DNA from: Bolinopsis microptera
Taxonomy: Eukaryota > Ctenophora > Tentaculata > Lobata > Bolinopsidae
Reading direction: 5' to 3'
Assembly (NCBI RefSeq): GCF_026151205.1
Contig: NC_087082.1
Coordinates: 4,588,908-4,652,907, forward strand
Length of the DNA: 64,000 nucleotides
Made by a program: the position numbers and the translations under genes. The notes under the pieces were generated by a model. It had not been told where the DNA came from and did no database searches. It saw only the letters and a program-made list of their open reading frames with translations. Below are positions 9,217-23,100 of this stretch, one piece after another. Positions within the stretch are counted from its first letter, which is position 1. The number at the start of each line of letters is the position of its first letter.

Positions 9217-12200
9217 AATCATGTTGTAGGGTGTCCAATCCTCGTTTGGACACCTCAGTCACGCACCAAGACCGCAGCAACCCCCAACCGTACAGCAAAG
9301 GATATAGCAAAGGACCCAGCCAAAAAGGCCCCGAAGAAAGCCACCAAATCAGGAGAAACCTCGAAACCGGACATCAGGTATGATAAATGTCCCTGTGGAA
9401 CTAGTGATAAAACCTCATGGATTATTGATTGTACCTCTTGCCCTCAAACCTGGCACAGCAATTGTTGTAATCTAAAAGGTATTTCCGAACAGTTTGTTAC
9501 ACAGATAGAGGATTGGCTCTGTCCGCTTTGTTTCAGTGCCCCTGGCGTGACCATCCGTAACAACCAACAGATCGAGACTTTACTTCTCAATATGTCTAAT
9601 CTGAGGAATAAAAACATTGATCTTGAAGAAACTGTCATGAAAATGGAGGAGAAACTAACTTCGCTGATATCCAACACAAACGATCTCGGAGCTACCACCA
9701 AGACCATTTCTGAGAGAATACTCAAGCTAGGAGACATTGAGCTACATATTCAACATCGGACCCTCCAAGAAGGTCAGGTTGATGAGAAACTTAAAACTAT
9801 GAAAAATCAGATCACTGAGCTTCAGTCTAGTATGGATGACCTTAAGAAATCAACTGCCTCCTCAAGCAGCCCTCAAATCACCCAAGCACCATCAAGCTCT
9901 CAGCCCTGGGTCCATCCTAGTCGTGTCACACCACCCACCCACCCACTCACCCACCCACCCACAGTTGTCCCTGAACCCACAACTACCATAGAGCACAATC
10001 AGAAAAGCTTCACCGACCTCAAACTAGAATTCATCAATGAAGATACAGCCTCAAATATCACCACATCACTAGAGTCATTGTCATTTGTGTCTGAATCAGG
10101 CCGCTCAACTGTTGCATTCGGAGCTCCTTACACGTATACAGGTTCCAAATCTGGTGCCGATGCAACCCCAATCCCCCTGGTGCTTCAGCCGATACTGGAG
10201 AAAATCAATGTCCTACAAAAGGAATTATTCTACGAACAGCACCCCACCTTCAAGTCACATCCTGAGAGGCATCCTTCACCTCCTGTCATCAATTCATGTC
10301 TCATAAATAGGTACGAAGGCCCTAATAGTTCACTTCCCAGCCACTCAGACGACGAGCCCACTAGTATAGATGTCGAATCATCCATTTTCACACTGTCCCT
10401 CGGCCAAGAATGCTCCATCCAGTTCCTTGACAAAAAGTCTGGTGTCAAGTCTGACCTAACATCCACCCACCGATCACTCTATCATATGACAAGAAAATCA
10501 CAAGACTTTTTCACTCATTCAATTCCAGAAGGTAACGTCACCCAGGACATCAGATATAGCCTCACGTTCAGATCAGTTAACTGGAAGAACAAAAACTCTA
10601 CAATCTTGATAGGAGATTCAAATACAGGAATGCTCAAGTTTGGGACTAATAAACGTAATACATTTGGTGAACTCATGCCTGGCCTTAAAGAATGGGCGCC
10701 TATAATCAACAACATTGACCCTTACAGCTGTCAATCCTACAGCAATGTTGTTATCATGTGCGGGATAAATGATATAAAGCAACCTCAAAGTAACGTCAGA
10801 AGTGTATGTAGTTCGCTGTTAACAAAAATAAAAGAAATTAAGCTGCTGAACCCTAAATGTTTTGTTTATGTTTGCCCGCTGCTTCCTACTAAAATTGCTG
10901 ATTTGAATAGAAAAGTTAACTTGTTTAATGAACTGCTGACGAACGGTCTTACATCTATGAGTTCTGGTGTTCAGAGTGTGCAAGGTTTTAATGGCTTTGC
11001 TGATCATTATGGCATGTTGGTCCATCAATTGTCCAAGACAGTTGATCGACAAAACAGGCCTGACACGCTTCACCTTAACGAACTAGGTGCTAGGGTCCTT
11101 GCTGGCCTAATTAAACAAACCATATTTTCCAGGCTCCACCGAGGAGTTGATAAACGAAGAGGACCGACTAGCAGAGCTGACGGAAAGACCCTTCAGTTCA
11201 GTTGCCAGAGGAGGAGGCGGGTACAGTTACCAGGTATGGTAACTTTCTCAAATAAGGAAAAATGCAGTCACTGCCTTAAGAGCTTATGTTTAGGTCAAAA
11301 ATTTGTTGAATGTTTTAAATGTAATTGCATTATACATGAAAAATGTTTCAAAAACTCTGAAGCAACCGTGATCAACTCAAATTACTTTTGTAATCAGTGC
11401 AAAGCGCTAATCCTTAAACAGTACAACCCGTTTAAAGATATGATTAGTAAGTCGGATAACAATAACAACGACCCCTTGATTCTGAAAATGTCACAAGTTC
11501 TAGAATATTGTAAGCCTTACTCCACCAACAAATTTAATAACGAACTTAGTGCCGATCTTCATAAAAATGGTGGCTCTTTCTTCCTGAATATCGACGGCAA
11601 TAAAAGCAACTTCGACCATCTCATATCTGAATTAGAGTGCCTCAAACACAATTTCCCTATCATAGGCCTTGCCGAAACCAATATTAGCCCAGAAGAGAGT
11701 TCCGTTTACCCTATTAATGGATTCAATAGTTTCTACCAGACTACAATGCATAACAAATCGAAAGGAACGGGCGTTGCAGTTTATGTTCACAATGCTTTTA
11801 ATGCAGTCGTTAATGTAGATGTATCAAACGTCACCAGTAATTTAGAAAGCCTCTTTGTGACTATTCATCAAGAATCTAAAACTATAAACGTAGGAGTAAT
11901 CTATAGACCCCCTAGTGGAGACATTGACGAGTTTCTCGCTGAGCTACAAGTAATTATGGGTAAACTCCCAAAGTTAAATGTACATGTAATGGGTGATTTT
12001 AATATTAACCTCCATAACGGCAATAGAAGATGCACACAAGAATTAGAAAACATAATGCTCGGATTAGGGTACTCACCAACGATATCTATCCAAACACACG
12101 AAAAGCCTGGATGTAAACCATCCTGTATTGATAATATTTTCACTAATGAAATCGAAAGCACGTTGTTTACAGGAACGTTGCAACTCAATGTTTCTCACCA

Positions 12201-15200
12201 CCATGCCATCTTTCAAATCAATAGTTGTCTTAATTTTGTAGCTGATGAACCTAAACTTAAACACGCACAATATTACGACTATAGCACCTCAAATGTAGAC
12301 GCCTTTCTCACATCAATTGATAATGAACTACATACCAATCCTCCTGAAAACTTCAGTAGTTTCTGCACTACTTTTCAGAAGCACCTAGACGAGGCATTCA
12401 AACTTGACAAACCGAAATTATCTAAACGTAACGCTTTGAACAACCCATGGATTACTAGTGGTATTGTTACCTCAATTCGAACGAAAGACTCGCTCTATGA
12501 TTTGTGGAAAAAGTCTCAGAAGAAAAAATGTTTATTGCTAACTAATAATAATAATATTAAACGCGAGGAGTGTAATTGCCTCACTTGTATGAATATAGCA
12601 AAAAAATACCTTGAATATAAGGATTACAGGAAGCATCTCAAGGTACTTATTGACCGTGTCAAGAAGAATCATTATGCAGGTAAATTAACTGACTGCTCTG
12701 GTGATAGTAAGAAAACGTGGGAAATCATAAACACTATTCGTGGAAAATCCAGGCGTGAAATAAAGCCATGTTTTATCCTTAACGATAAAAAAATAATAAA
12801 TCGTAGGATGATTGCTAATGAATTCAATAAATATTTTCAGTCGATTGCATCCAAACTAAATGAAAATTATTCTGAAGATTATATAACCCTGGATGCAATT
12901 CCCTCATTCTCAAACTTCTTACCTAAAACCTGTGAGTCAAGTATATATCTAAGTGATTGTACACAGTATGAAATTATAGATATTATTAATGAGTTCACAA
13001 ATGGTAAATCTAGTGACATTCCAATTCACGTTATAAAAAAGTCTGCTAGAATAATATCTCCCTTTTTAGCCAAGCACTTTAACCATTGCATGCAACAGGG
13101 GATATTCCCAGATGAACTTAAATTAGGAAAGATAAGTCCCATCTATAAAAAAGATAATCAGGAACTATTTGAAAACTATAGGCCAATATCAACCTTACCA
13201 GTATTTGGAAAAATTTTAGAGAAACTTATTTATAAACGTATGTACAGCTTCCTAATTGCTAAAAGAATCATTTATGAGAACCAATTTGGATTTAGAAAGG
13301 GTCACTCAACAAGCCACGCACTGAACTTATCTGTTAGCCATATCGAATCACACTTAAAAGACAGGAAACACGTTCTTGGCATTTTCATTGATTTAAGTAA
13401 GGCTTTCGACACGATATCTCACGAGAAGCTTTTATTCAAATTAAATAATTACGGAATTAGGGGCAACGCACTGAATTTGATAAAAAGTTACCTGTCAAAC
13501 CGGAGCCAATATGTTCACGTCTTAAATGAAAACTCCGATAAACTTCCTGTTGAGTGGGGAGTTCCCCAAGGCTCTGTTCTTGGTCCCTTACTATTCCTCC
13601 TGTATATAAATGACCTATGCAACGTATCTAATAAAGGCAAGTTTATCTTATTTGCTGACGACACTAACCTATTCGTTTCTGCAGACTCGAAAAAAGACGT
13701 TTATAATGTAGCTAACGATATTCTTTCGTCTATTTCTAGATACATGAAATGTAATCTACTACATATTAACGCTAAGAAGAGCTGTTATATGTATTTCTCC
13801 CCAAACAAACGTGTAAATGAATCGTCTACATGCAGTACACCTGATGATTTAAATCTCTCCATAGACGGCTCCATAATAATACGTGTTAAAACAACTAAGT
13901 TTCTAGGTGTGCTGATTGATGATAAACTGAACTGGAAACCTCACATCGAATCACTAAATAAGAAACTAAGAAGTGCTTGTGGACGTATTTACCGCATAAA
14001 AAAACTGTCTACCTATAAAACTGCACAAGCAGATATACCACACACTATTTGAATCACACCTTACGTTCGCCATCTCAGTATGGGGTGGTGTCTCTAACCA
14101 AGTTATCAACCCTGTATTCTTAACACAGAAGAGATGTATTAGAATAATTTTTTTCCCTACTCTTGCCGAAGGCAAAAAGATCGTAGGGAATAAGTAATCG
14201 GGTTTGGATATATGAGGTGGCCCGGCGGTCCTACGATGTCGACAAAAGTCTGCTCCTTCGCAATATAGACCGCTCCCCTATAATTATGTGTATAAAAGGA
14301 GTCTATTTTGCGCGCGCGACGCCAGTTATGTGTTATTTAATTACAGGCATAGCAACCAGTTTTTGGTGCTTGACGACTGTTACACACGGATCAATCATAA
14401 ATTTAAGTGTTATTTTGGTGAGACAAGCTTAATTAATTACCGAGTGATAAAATTCAGCAAGTCAAAACAAATAAAATTATGATATCAGCTGATAAACTCG
14501 TGGCTGATTATTATACAGTTAATCGACACTGAATGGTAAAAAGCATAGAAATACATAGTTGAGAACAGATGTTACTTTACATTTACATTCAAGGAGCTAA
14601 TATCAAGATTGCGGTATGCTTTTAAAGAATCGTATATCAAATAAAAGGCTCGAAAATCAATGGTGCTATAAGTATAGATGTGTCGAGTAAGCATTATAAT
14701 GTATTAGTTTATATTAGATAAAAATAATAACTAATACGAGGCAGAATATTTTATTACAGTCACAAGTCAATAAAGTTGGCATACGATGCAGTAATATGAC
14801 GTGACCGGTGACATGATACGCATCGTTATTGCTATTAACACGAAACAAAACCGCGCAAAGTATGAAATGATCTACAACCAAACCACATACACAGATCGAC
14901 GGCGACACCTCAGATGCGCGCAGAATTTTTCAAGTTCTGCACGCCTAATATAATATAAACGATTATCACGTGCGCCAAACACCACTCTGGGATACAATAA
15001 AGTAGAACAATAACATTGTAGGCAGTAGGGAAATTTGATCGTGCGTGGTGTTACCGCGGCGAAATTCTTGTTGGAGATGCAAACTCATACCAAAACAAAT
15101 TCAAAACATGTGCTCGTTCTAGACCTATTCAATGTAAAATACTGGGTAAATATGAGTCTAATGTTAATAACTCTGTTAATCCATGTATTAAACCATGTGC

Positions 15201-15657
15201 AAAGTGTGTCCGCTCTAAATCGGTAGTTCATAATAAACTTGTTAGACCCTTATGTTGTCAAAAACTAGGAGCTGAATTCTATTCCAAGGAATCAACCAAA
15301 CCATTATTTAACAGTCATAAACTCCTTACTGTTCATAATCTTTACAAACTTCGTACTATAACTGAACTTTTTAAAATAGTGAAATATAGGGTACCCATAT
15401 CTCTCTACTCTTTACTTAACATGTCTGAACTGAGGGATGACCGTCTAATACCACCAAAGCCAAGCCATAACTTTATTTATAAATCTTCTTGGCTTTGGAA
15501 TCAATTCAAGGACTCCAATCCACAGAATAAACCTGACTTTGTGAACACATCCTGTAACTCAATCAAATCAAGGCTAAACCGATCTCTTCTAGATGCCCAA
15601 AGCAGGTTCGATAATGAGTGGCATAATGACAACTTTAACAGTTTTGGACCATGCTAG
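9217..15657 (+). pseudogene. CR1-like LINE with ORF1 and ORF2 fused; broken by frameshift and insertion near 3' end
   Basis: One frame runs open from 9217 to 14052 with no in-frame ATG before 9589, so the 5' end is truncated or the start lies elsewhere. Domains in order: a C4HC3 PHD finger (9388-9534); a coiled coil (~9560-9840); a Pro/Thr/Ser-rich linker; an SGNH esterase (GDS at 10612-10620, GIND at ~10762-10773, DxxH at 11062-11073); a second PHD-like finger (~11254-11410); an endonuclease domain (~11560-12230); a CNCLTC cluster (~12570); and RT with GVPQGSVLGP and FADD (13651-13662). Near 14005-14020 a one-base frameshift moves the protein to another frame. It then meets an insertion (~14151-15060) and resumes to the stop at 15657. 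PHD plus esterase in ORF1 is known for CR1 elements; ORF1 joined to ORF2 without a stop is unusual. Confidence 0.85.
14151..15060. mobile_element. Insertion interrupting the CR1-like ORF2
   Basis: The RT C-terminal protein stops matching at a RIIF motif (~14150) and resumes at ILVGDANSY (~15062), so about 0.9 kb was inserted. Near the ends are inverted motifs CCCTACT (14155-14161) and AGTAGGG (15024-15030). The flanks ATTTTTTT and ATTCTTGT could be a diverged 8-bp duplication. There is no coding frame for a transposase. It is probably a non-autonomous DNA transposon, but the family is not assignable. Confidence 0.5.
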
Positions 15658-17462
15658 ATTATTGATAAAAACGTGGAATTTATGTAAACAAATACTTAAT
15701 TACTTAAATATTGCCGTTTCCGTACGGCGCTATACGTAATATATGTTAAAAGCGCGCCGCAGCTACTCCCTACCTCAACATTTGCGCGGGTTTCTTAAGC
15801 GCGCACGTACGTTTATTCTTGGCCGTTAATCAGACCCATGACATAACGCTATAGGTGGCAGTGACTGTAATTTTCTTCAACAATTACTGAATTATCCATC
15901 CATAAAGTGATTTACAAAATGACACCTAAACCTCGTGTTTCGGTGTTCACTTAAACGGTACTTGGCGGCTGAACTGTGGTGTCTGACGTTTGCAGCTAGA
16001 TCGGACTCTGCATGATATTGTATTAGCAAATTTGTATAGTGTATAATTGTTTAGTGTTTATAATACTCTGCAACCTGGTAGCACGGCTGACACAAAAACA
16101 AAATGTTGGCCTGGCTTGTGCATAACCAAGTAAATAACACGCACTCCGATAAAAGCCGTCTGGAGAAACTCTGCAAAATGTTCATTGTAGTCAACGGGCA
16201 CAAAGAAGCACTACTAGCAATTGTGTCCTTTACCCTCCTACATAATTTGAACATTTTTGTGGCTAACTCATTGAACAACATCTGAATTAAAATGTGTCTA
16301 GTATTAAAAGATTCAGCAAGTAATTTTTTCATGTACGCTGTACACTGTAGTTAGTAAATCAAATCAAACTTTTTCGATCAGCCGCTGTACTGAACCAGTG
16401 TTGCACTATAGGTAAAAATTGTGTATATTTTGTTCATTTTTGAGTGTAAATTAATTTATTAATTTATCACAAATTATTTTATTATAATATGACCACTTAT
16501 GTGAAATGGTTATTTTGACTTTAAATATTTGAACTAAATATGAATTGATTGTGGGTATAAAATAAAATTTGTTTTACTAAAAATTTGTTTTACTAGTTTT
16601 AACTTTTAACACACAGATAATTGCAAATGCTACAAAGCACATCATTGCATCAACGTACTGTAAATTTATACGATCAGGGTGTCATACTGCACGGCTGAGA
16701 TTGTACACGTGTGTTGTCCTATTTCACTCATTTTGTAAGGTTCCATCTTTGTTTGTTGTATGTTGTTACACATTGCATACGCAACATGTGGGCGTATGCC
16801 AGTATATGCATGGTAAGTAAGTAAGTAAGTAAGTAAGTAAAGATTATGACATAACATCATCACAAGTGTCTACAAAATATCATTGCACTAAATAGAAAAA
16901 TAATTTAAATAAATATATTTTTCCATCAACATTAATAATTTATTAAATTCAATTCTATTAATTAATAAAATCTAATGCATTATCTATAAATAATTCATTA
17001 ATACTTCCCAGTGGAATAAAGATTTACAAAACGCTTCTTCGCCACAAAAGGATGGAACCAAAGATATTCATTATGTTTCTCCTTATTGCTTAAATAACTA
17101 GGTCCTTCAATTTTCCCTAAAACTTCATTCGTTCAAACATTCCAAAAATAAAATCTAGGTAAACTATAGGTAAAAATATAATATTAATCATAAGTTAAAA
17201 TGTACTAATCTTTGTATTCTAAATGGGGAAAAAGAAGAAACATTGTCAGTCAGTCGAGAAAATTGTCAGTCAGGCTATATGGCAGCTTTGTAGATGTTGT
17301 GACTATGCTAGTAGTGGTCCCAGGCTTGCGACTGGAATTGCGGTGTTAAATCGATTTAAAGGTATACCAACGATCCACCTCCCACTTGTTGTTTGGTACT
17401 TAGCATTAATAGTGTCAGCTGTAGCCATTTCTAAAATCATTTACACTGTTTTTAGAAATCAT
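15658..17462. other. LINE 3' flank and AT-rich intergenic DNA with a (GTAA)n microsatellite
   Basis: The first bases are the 3' UTR of the CR1-like element. A GTAA tandem run lies at about 16812-16842. From ~16400 to 17200 the DNA is strongly AT-rich. The stretch just before 17463 is the 3' UTR of the minus-strand LINE. Short open frames here carry no recognisable domain. Confidence 0.45.
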
Positions 17463-20097
17463 TTATTTCTTAAATCCTTCCAATCTAACTTTAAAGCTTA
17501 AAACTGTCGAGCAGTTCTTGACATCTGAAGGGAGTTTGTTCCAATAAGGAATGACTCGCTCCGAAAAAAAAGAAGACTGGAGATTCTTTACTTTAGTTAC
17601 ACTCTTACTACATCTATTGGTTGAAACAAGAGTAAGACCAGTCACCAGATCTGCTCATTCTGAACAAACCCGATCCATATTCAGTCAAACCACTTGCACT
17701 AGTTACTTTAAAAGCTTTAATAAGGTCCCCACGTATTCGCCGCTCTGCCAGCGTTGTCAAATTGAGAATATCCAGTCTACGGCTGTATGGAAGAGTACCC
17801 ACCTCATTAATAAGATGGGTAAACCGCCTCTGGACGCTCTCCAGCTCCAAAACAGTCCCCCAACTTCCATGAGCCGCAACTGGATTCCACAATTGGACAC
17901 AATACTCAAGATGAGGTCTTATCAAAGCTTCATAAATAGCTATCATTACAACCTGTTCTCTAATAACTAAGTTCCTTACAATCCAGCAGATCATCGATTT
18001 GCTTTAGAAATACATGCTTTTATCTGTTCATTCCAAAGCAAAGAGCTATGGGTAATAACCCCCAAATCCTTTTCCTGTGCAGATACTTTTAGTTCTACTC
18101 CATTAACAATATAGTATAAGTTAGGATTATTATTCAGATTAATATGAACTACTTTACACTTGGCATGATTGAAGTTTAAGTGCCAAATACTCTCCCAATT
18201 TTCGAGTTCTAAAATATCATCAGATACACTTCCATGGTTAGCTGCATTACAAACTAACTTGAGATCATCTGCAAATAATTTAATCTTATTTTTAACAATG
18301 TCAGGTAAATCGTTTATATATAAAGAATAAATAGCAAAGGACCCAATACTGACCGCTGGGGAACACCAGATAACACGTGTTTCACCTCAGACCATTGTAC
18401 TTCTACACAAACCCTCATGGTTCTGTCTGTCAGAAAGTCTTTTATAACATCTAAAACTTTTCCCTTGACCCCAAACCCCTCCAATTTAGATAGAAGTCTA
18501 AAGTGGGGGACTGCCGACTGTGTCAAAAGCCTTACTAAAATCAAAATACAAAAGATCGACAGGAGCACATTCGTCTAAAATATCAAGAATATAATTATCA
18601 AATGTCTCTAAGAGATTAGATAGACAAGATTTACCCTTCACAAATCCATGCTGATGCTTTGAAATTCGTTCTTCTAAAAACGTTAGTAAATGTGCCCTCA
18701 CCAACTTTTCATACACTTTGCACAAAATACAAGTTAATGAGACAGGTCTATTATTTAAGGGATCAGATTTCACACCCTTTTTAAACAATGCTACAACAGA
18801 TGCTGTCTTCCAAATGTCAGGCAGGACTCCTTAACAAATAATTTAGTTACAGCTTCAACAAACTTTTCATCGTATGCTAAGGATTTCAACAACTTTGGAC
18901 GAACGCCATCCGGACCAGAACTCTTAAAAACATTAAGCTTTAAAAGCTGCTTCTTGATATCAGAACTGCTAATTTCCATATTATCAATGACCTCTTTGTT
19001 ATAACTTAAACTCTCATTTTGAGGAAGAGGGCCAGGTGGTTCACGCACAAACACAGAACTTAAGGCACTAGCATGTACATCAGCTGACTCAGATGAACTA
19101 TCTGTGCGTGTACCATCCCCTCTATCTAAAGAAACAACACTTGATTTAACTTGACGTTTATTACGCAAATACGAGTAAAAAGATTTACAATTCTGTTTTA
19201 AATTAGACGTAATCTCCTTTTCATATTTTACTTTAGCTTTAATTTCTGCCACCTCAAAAATACGCTGCTTGCTATTTGCACACCTCAAGTTAATATCCGA
19301 AGGATTAATATCAATTATATTGTTATGTATCATATGATTTTGTAAACATTGGCCGGTGTACCAAAAACCGGTCCCCAAACGAAGCAGCTGGGACAGCTGC
19401 AGCAACAGACTCCAATTTACCATGAAGTTCAACCCACATATCTTGAACATTATTTGTACAACTATAATCCCAGTCAATATTATTCATACTAAAGTTAAAT
19501 AACTCTTCTGAGGAAATCTTACCCCAAATAGGCTTCAAAATCTTTTGTCTGGGACTTTTGTTAGTATTGGGCGAAACAACCAGTTCGACAAGTATCCCAA
19601 CATGATCACTTTTGCCAAGCGGAGAAACGATCTTACAACCGTTGACAAGAGCATCATTTGTATACAAAACATGATCAAGAAGACTCTCCTGGAGAGTATC
19701 TTTCAAAAGCCGTCTTCTGGTTGTTTCGATAGTAAAGTACCACGTCAAACCACTGTCATTAAATAAATCAATATACTTTTTTTGAATCATTAAAACCTGA
19801 CTCTTACTAGAAATACCACTATTTACACTACCAGTTTCCCAAGATACATTAGGTAGGTTAAAATCTCCAATGATAATGGTTTCAAAAACATTCTTTTCAC
19901 TAGACATGTTCTTGATGCAAGATAATAACACATTTTTCTGTTCTAAATTCAAAGAAGTAGACCTATAAATACAACAAATACTAATCAATCCACCAGAGGT
20001 ATTGACATTAATAGCTAAAGAATCTGGTGCTTTTAAAAATGAGCTCACTAATGAAGCATTACAACTGTTTTTAATATAAATAATAGAACCTCCACCT
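17463..20097 (-). pseudogene. Decayed LINE: endonuclease and reverse transcriptase in several frames
   Basis: Read on the minus strand, a nearly continuous LINE protein is spread over several frames. The endonuclease part (20048-19323) has CCIYRST and IIGDFNLPNVSW. The linker and N-terminal RT follow (19477-18791). The next segment, to ~18498, includes RPVSLTCILCKVYEKL and YFDFSKAFDTV, and a further shift gives SGVPQRSVLGPLLF (the usual Q-G is Q-R here). FADDLKL is readable near 18270-18285 outside the longer frames. The C-terminal RT follows at 17994-17614, then the typical ending with VIPYWNKLP to the stop at 17463. At least four frameshifts make it inactive. The 5' end is cut exactly where the next LINE begins (~20098). 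It belongs to a different family from the CR1-like elements here. Confidence 0.82.
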
Positions 20098-20101
20098 CCA
20101 C

Positions 20102-23100
20102 TTCAGCAATGTTGTTATCGTTTGTGGTACCAATGACCTCCGGGTAGAAAACCTTAGAGGAGAGAATGAAATCCATCAGCTGGTTGACATTCTCCACTTA
20201 AAGATTCAACAGATAAGAAAGCTCTGCCCTAGTACCAAAATATTTGTCGCAGCAGTCCTCCCATCCAGATTGCCTCAAATGAACAAAAACATTATGACCT
20301 TCAATCGGCTTGTTGGAGAAATGTTGAGTGTCAACTTCAACCAGAGTGTGTGGCACCTTGGAGTTGGTCACTTCTTAGATAGTAGGGGACTCCTTGCCAC
20401 CAACCTGACCAGAGGTGGTGATGATATTCATTTAGGAGTTTATGGTATTACTAAATTTGTGAGATGTGTGAAGCATTGGGTGTACGTGAGAGAGAGGCAA
20501 GAGCGGACAAGACGTGGAAAACACAACCAGTCAGTGGGGTCTAACAACCCCACTTAGTAAAAATGATTATGAAAATGATTAAAGATGTGTGTGAGCCATG
20601 TAGTAGATCTATTAACATCGGACAACCCTTACTAGAGTGTGAAAACTGTAATAATGCCATCCATACTAAGTGTTTCAAAGCAGCTAAATATTCATGCAAA
20701 AATGGACTATGGATGTGCTGCGAGTGTGCCAGTTCTGCAGAGGAACGGTACTGTCCATTTCCATCTGATGAGGAATCTATTGATTCTGATAGATTCTATG
20801 ATAACAGAAACCAGGAGGATGCCTTAATTGCATCATATGCCCTTGTACTTGAACGTTGCCGTCGCTACTCTAAATCCGAATTCTTAAATGCAATCAAGCA
20901 GCTCAATTCCTCAAAAAAATCTATGTTATCAACTTTATTCTACAATATAGATGGAAATGCATCTAACTTTGATAGCTTCCTAATTGAACTCAAAAGTATA
21001 GGGCACTCGTTTGATATGATTGGTCTTGCTGAAACCAATACTGATCCTGCACAGCAGGGCCTGTACCAAATTCCAGCATACACAGGATTCTATCAAGAAA
21101 CATTGGCAGGTAAGAAAAAAGGCACAGGCGTTGCACTCTATGTATCTGACCATTTAAACACTGTGGTTTTAGAAAACGTGTCACTCTGTACTACAAATAT
21201 TGAGAGCCTCTTTGTTGAAACCACAGATAGTGCAGGCTGCAAAATTGTTCATGGAGTCATTTACCGACCCCCCCCCCCAATGGCTGCTTTGATAGCTTTT
21301 GTGAAACCCTTGAATTACTTGCAAAGCAGCTAAATGGGAAAACTGTCAATTTGTTGGGAGACTTTAACTCAAACATACTTAATATTTCTACCAGTTCCCA
21401 GCTCTTTGAGGATACATTCTACAGAAATGGCTTTTACCCGACTATCTCCATTGCAACACATTTTCGTCAAAACTGTAAAAGTTCCTGCATCGATAACATT
21501 TTAACAAATAAAATTGAGAATATAGTCTTATCAGGTGTTATTGAGGAACGGCTTGGTGAGCATGCCCCTATATTTACCTTCACTTCAGTAGAGACCCCTC
21601 GCAATACAGAACCTCAGAAACATGTCCGCTATTATGATTACTCGAGTTCCAAATTAAAAAGCTTTGTAACTGAACTTGAAGTGAAGGTAAACCAGCTCAC
21701 TCCTTCAATAGAATTTGATGAGTTTACGGCATGTTTTGACCAGACACTTGACAAACACTGCAAACTGGAGGTACCAAAAGTGACAAAAAGAACTCCCAAA
21801 CTTAACCCATGGATTACAGACAGTATCATCCAGTCTGTAGAAAGGAAGCATGAACTGCGTAAGGATTGGTCTGACACTGTTACTAATAAGAACCCTGGTG
21901 GTAATATATTGCTCTACCAAGTATTTAGTGATTATCGTAGGATGCTCAAAGCTATCATTAAAGCTGCCAAACGTTGGCATTACTGTAACGAAATTCTAAA
22001 CAACTGTGAAAACAGCAAGAAAACCTGGCAAATTATTAACGAACTCAGGGGCAAAAAGAAGAGGCAAACCAAGCCCCCATTTATCATTGATAACCAAAGA
22101 ATAGTTGATAGAAGAGCAATTGCTAATGGATTCAATGCTTGGTTTGTCTCTATTGCACCAAAGCTTAATGAGACACTGAATAATCTATCTAATGGCCTGC
22201 ATATATTACCCATGAAAACTTTCTATGACTTCCTGAACCCAAAAAATGAAAAAAATATTAGGCTAGAAGATTGCTCCTCGAACGAAATATTGAAAATCAT
22301 AAGCGAGTTCGAAAATGGTAAAGCCAGTGACATTCCCATATAAGTGTAGTAAAAAAGTCATCTCATGTAATTGCACCTGTATTGTCGAATTACATCAATA
22401 TCCTTATGACCCAAGGTATATTTCCTGATGTCCTGAAAACTGGTAAAATAACACCTGTATATAAGAAAGGTAACCCAGAAGAAATCGAGAACTACCGTCC
22501 TATCTCCACACTGCCCGTCTTCGGTAAGATCTTTGAAAAGCTCATATATTCTAGAATATACGGATTTGTTAGCTCCCAGGGAGTTATATCGAAGACACAG
22601 TTTGGATTTAGGAAATCTCACTCTACATCTCATGCAGTTAATTACTCTGTAGATTTAATTACGAAATCTCTTAAACTTAAGAATCATGTTTTAGGAATAT
22701 TCATTGACCTAAGCAAAGCTTTTGACACCATCGATCATTCAACACTTCTTATAAAATAAGAGGGATGTGGAGTGAGAGGAGTTGCAAATAACCTCATAAA
22801 AAGCTACTTGACAAACAGGCAACAATACACCGAAGTTGTAGGAGAAAAATCAGATACCCTATCTATTCAATTTGGTGTCCCGCAGGGTTCAATTCTTGGA
22901 CCTCTCCTATTTCTTCTTTATATGAACGACATCACAAACAGTTCTAAACTAGGATCATTTGTTACCTTTGCTGATGATACCAATATATTTGTTGTCGGCA
23001 AAACAAAACGTGAGGCATATGAACGAGGAAATGAGCTTCTGTCATCATTACAGTCTTATATGAGAGCGAATGAGTTACATATAAACATGTCCAAGTGCTG

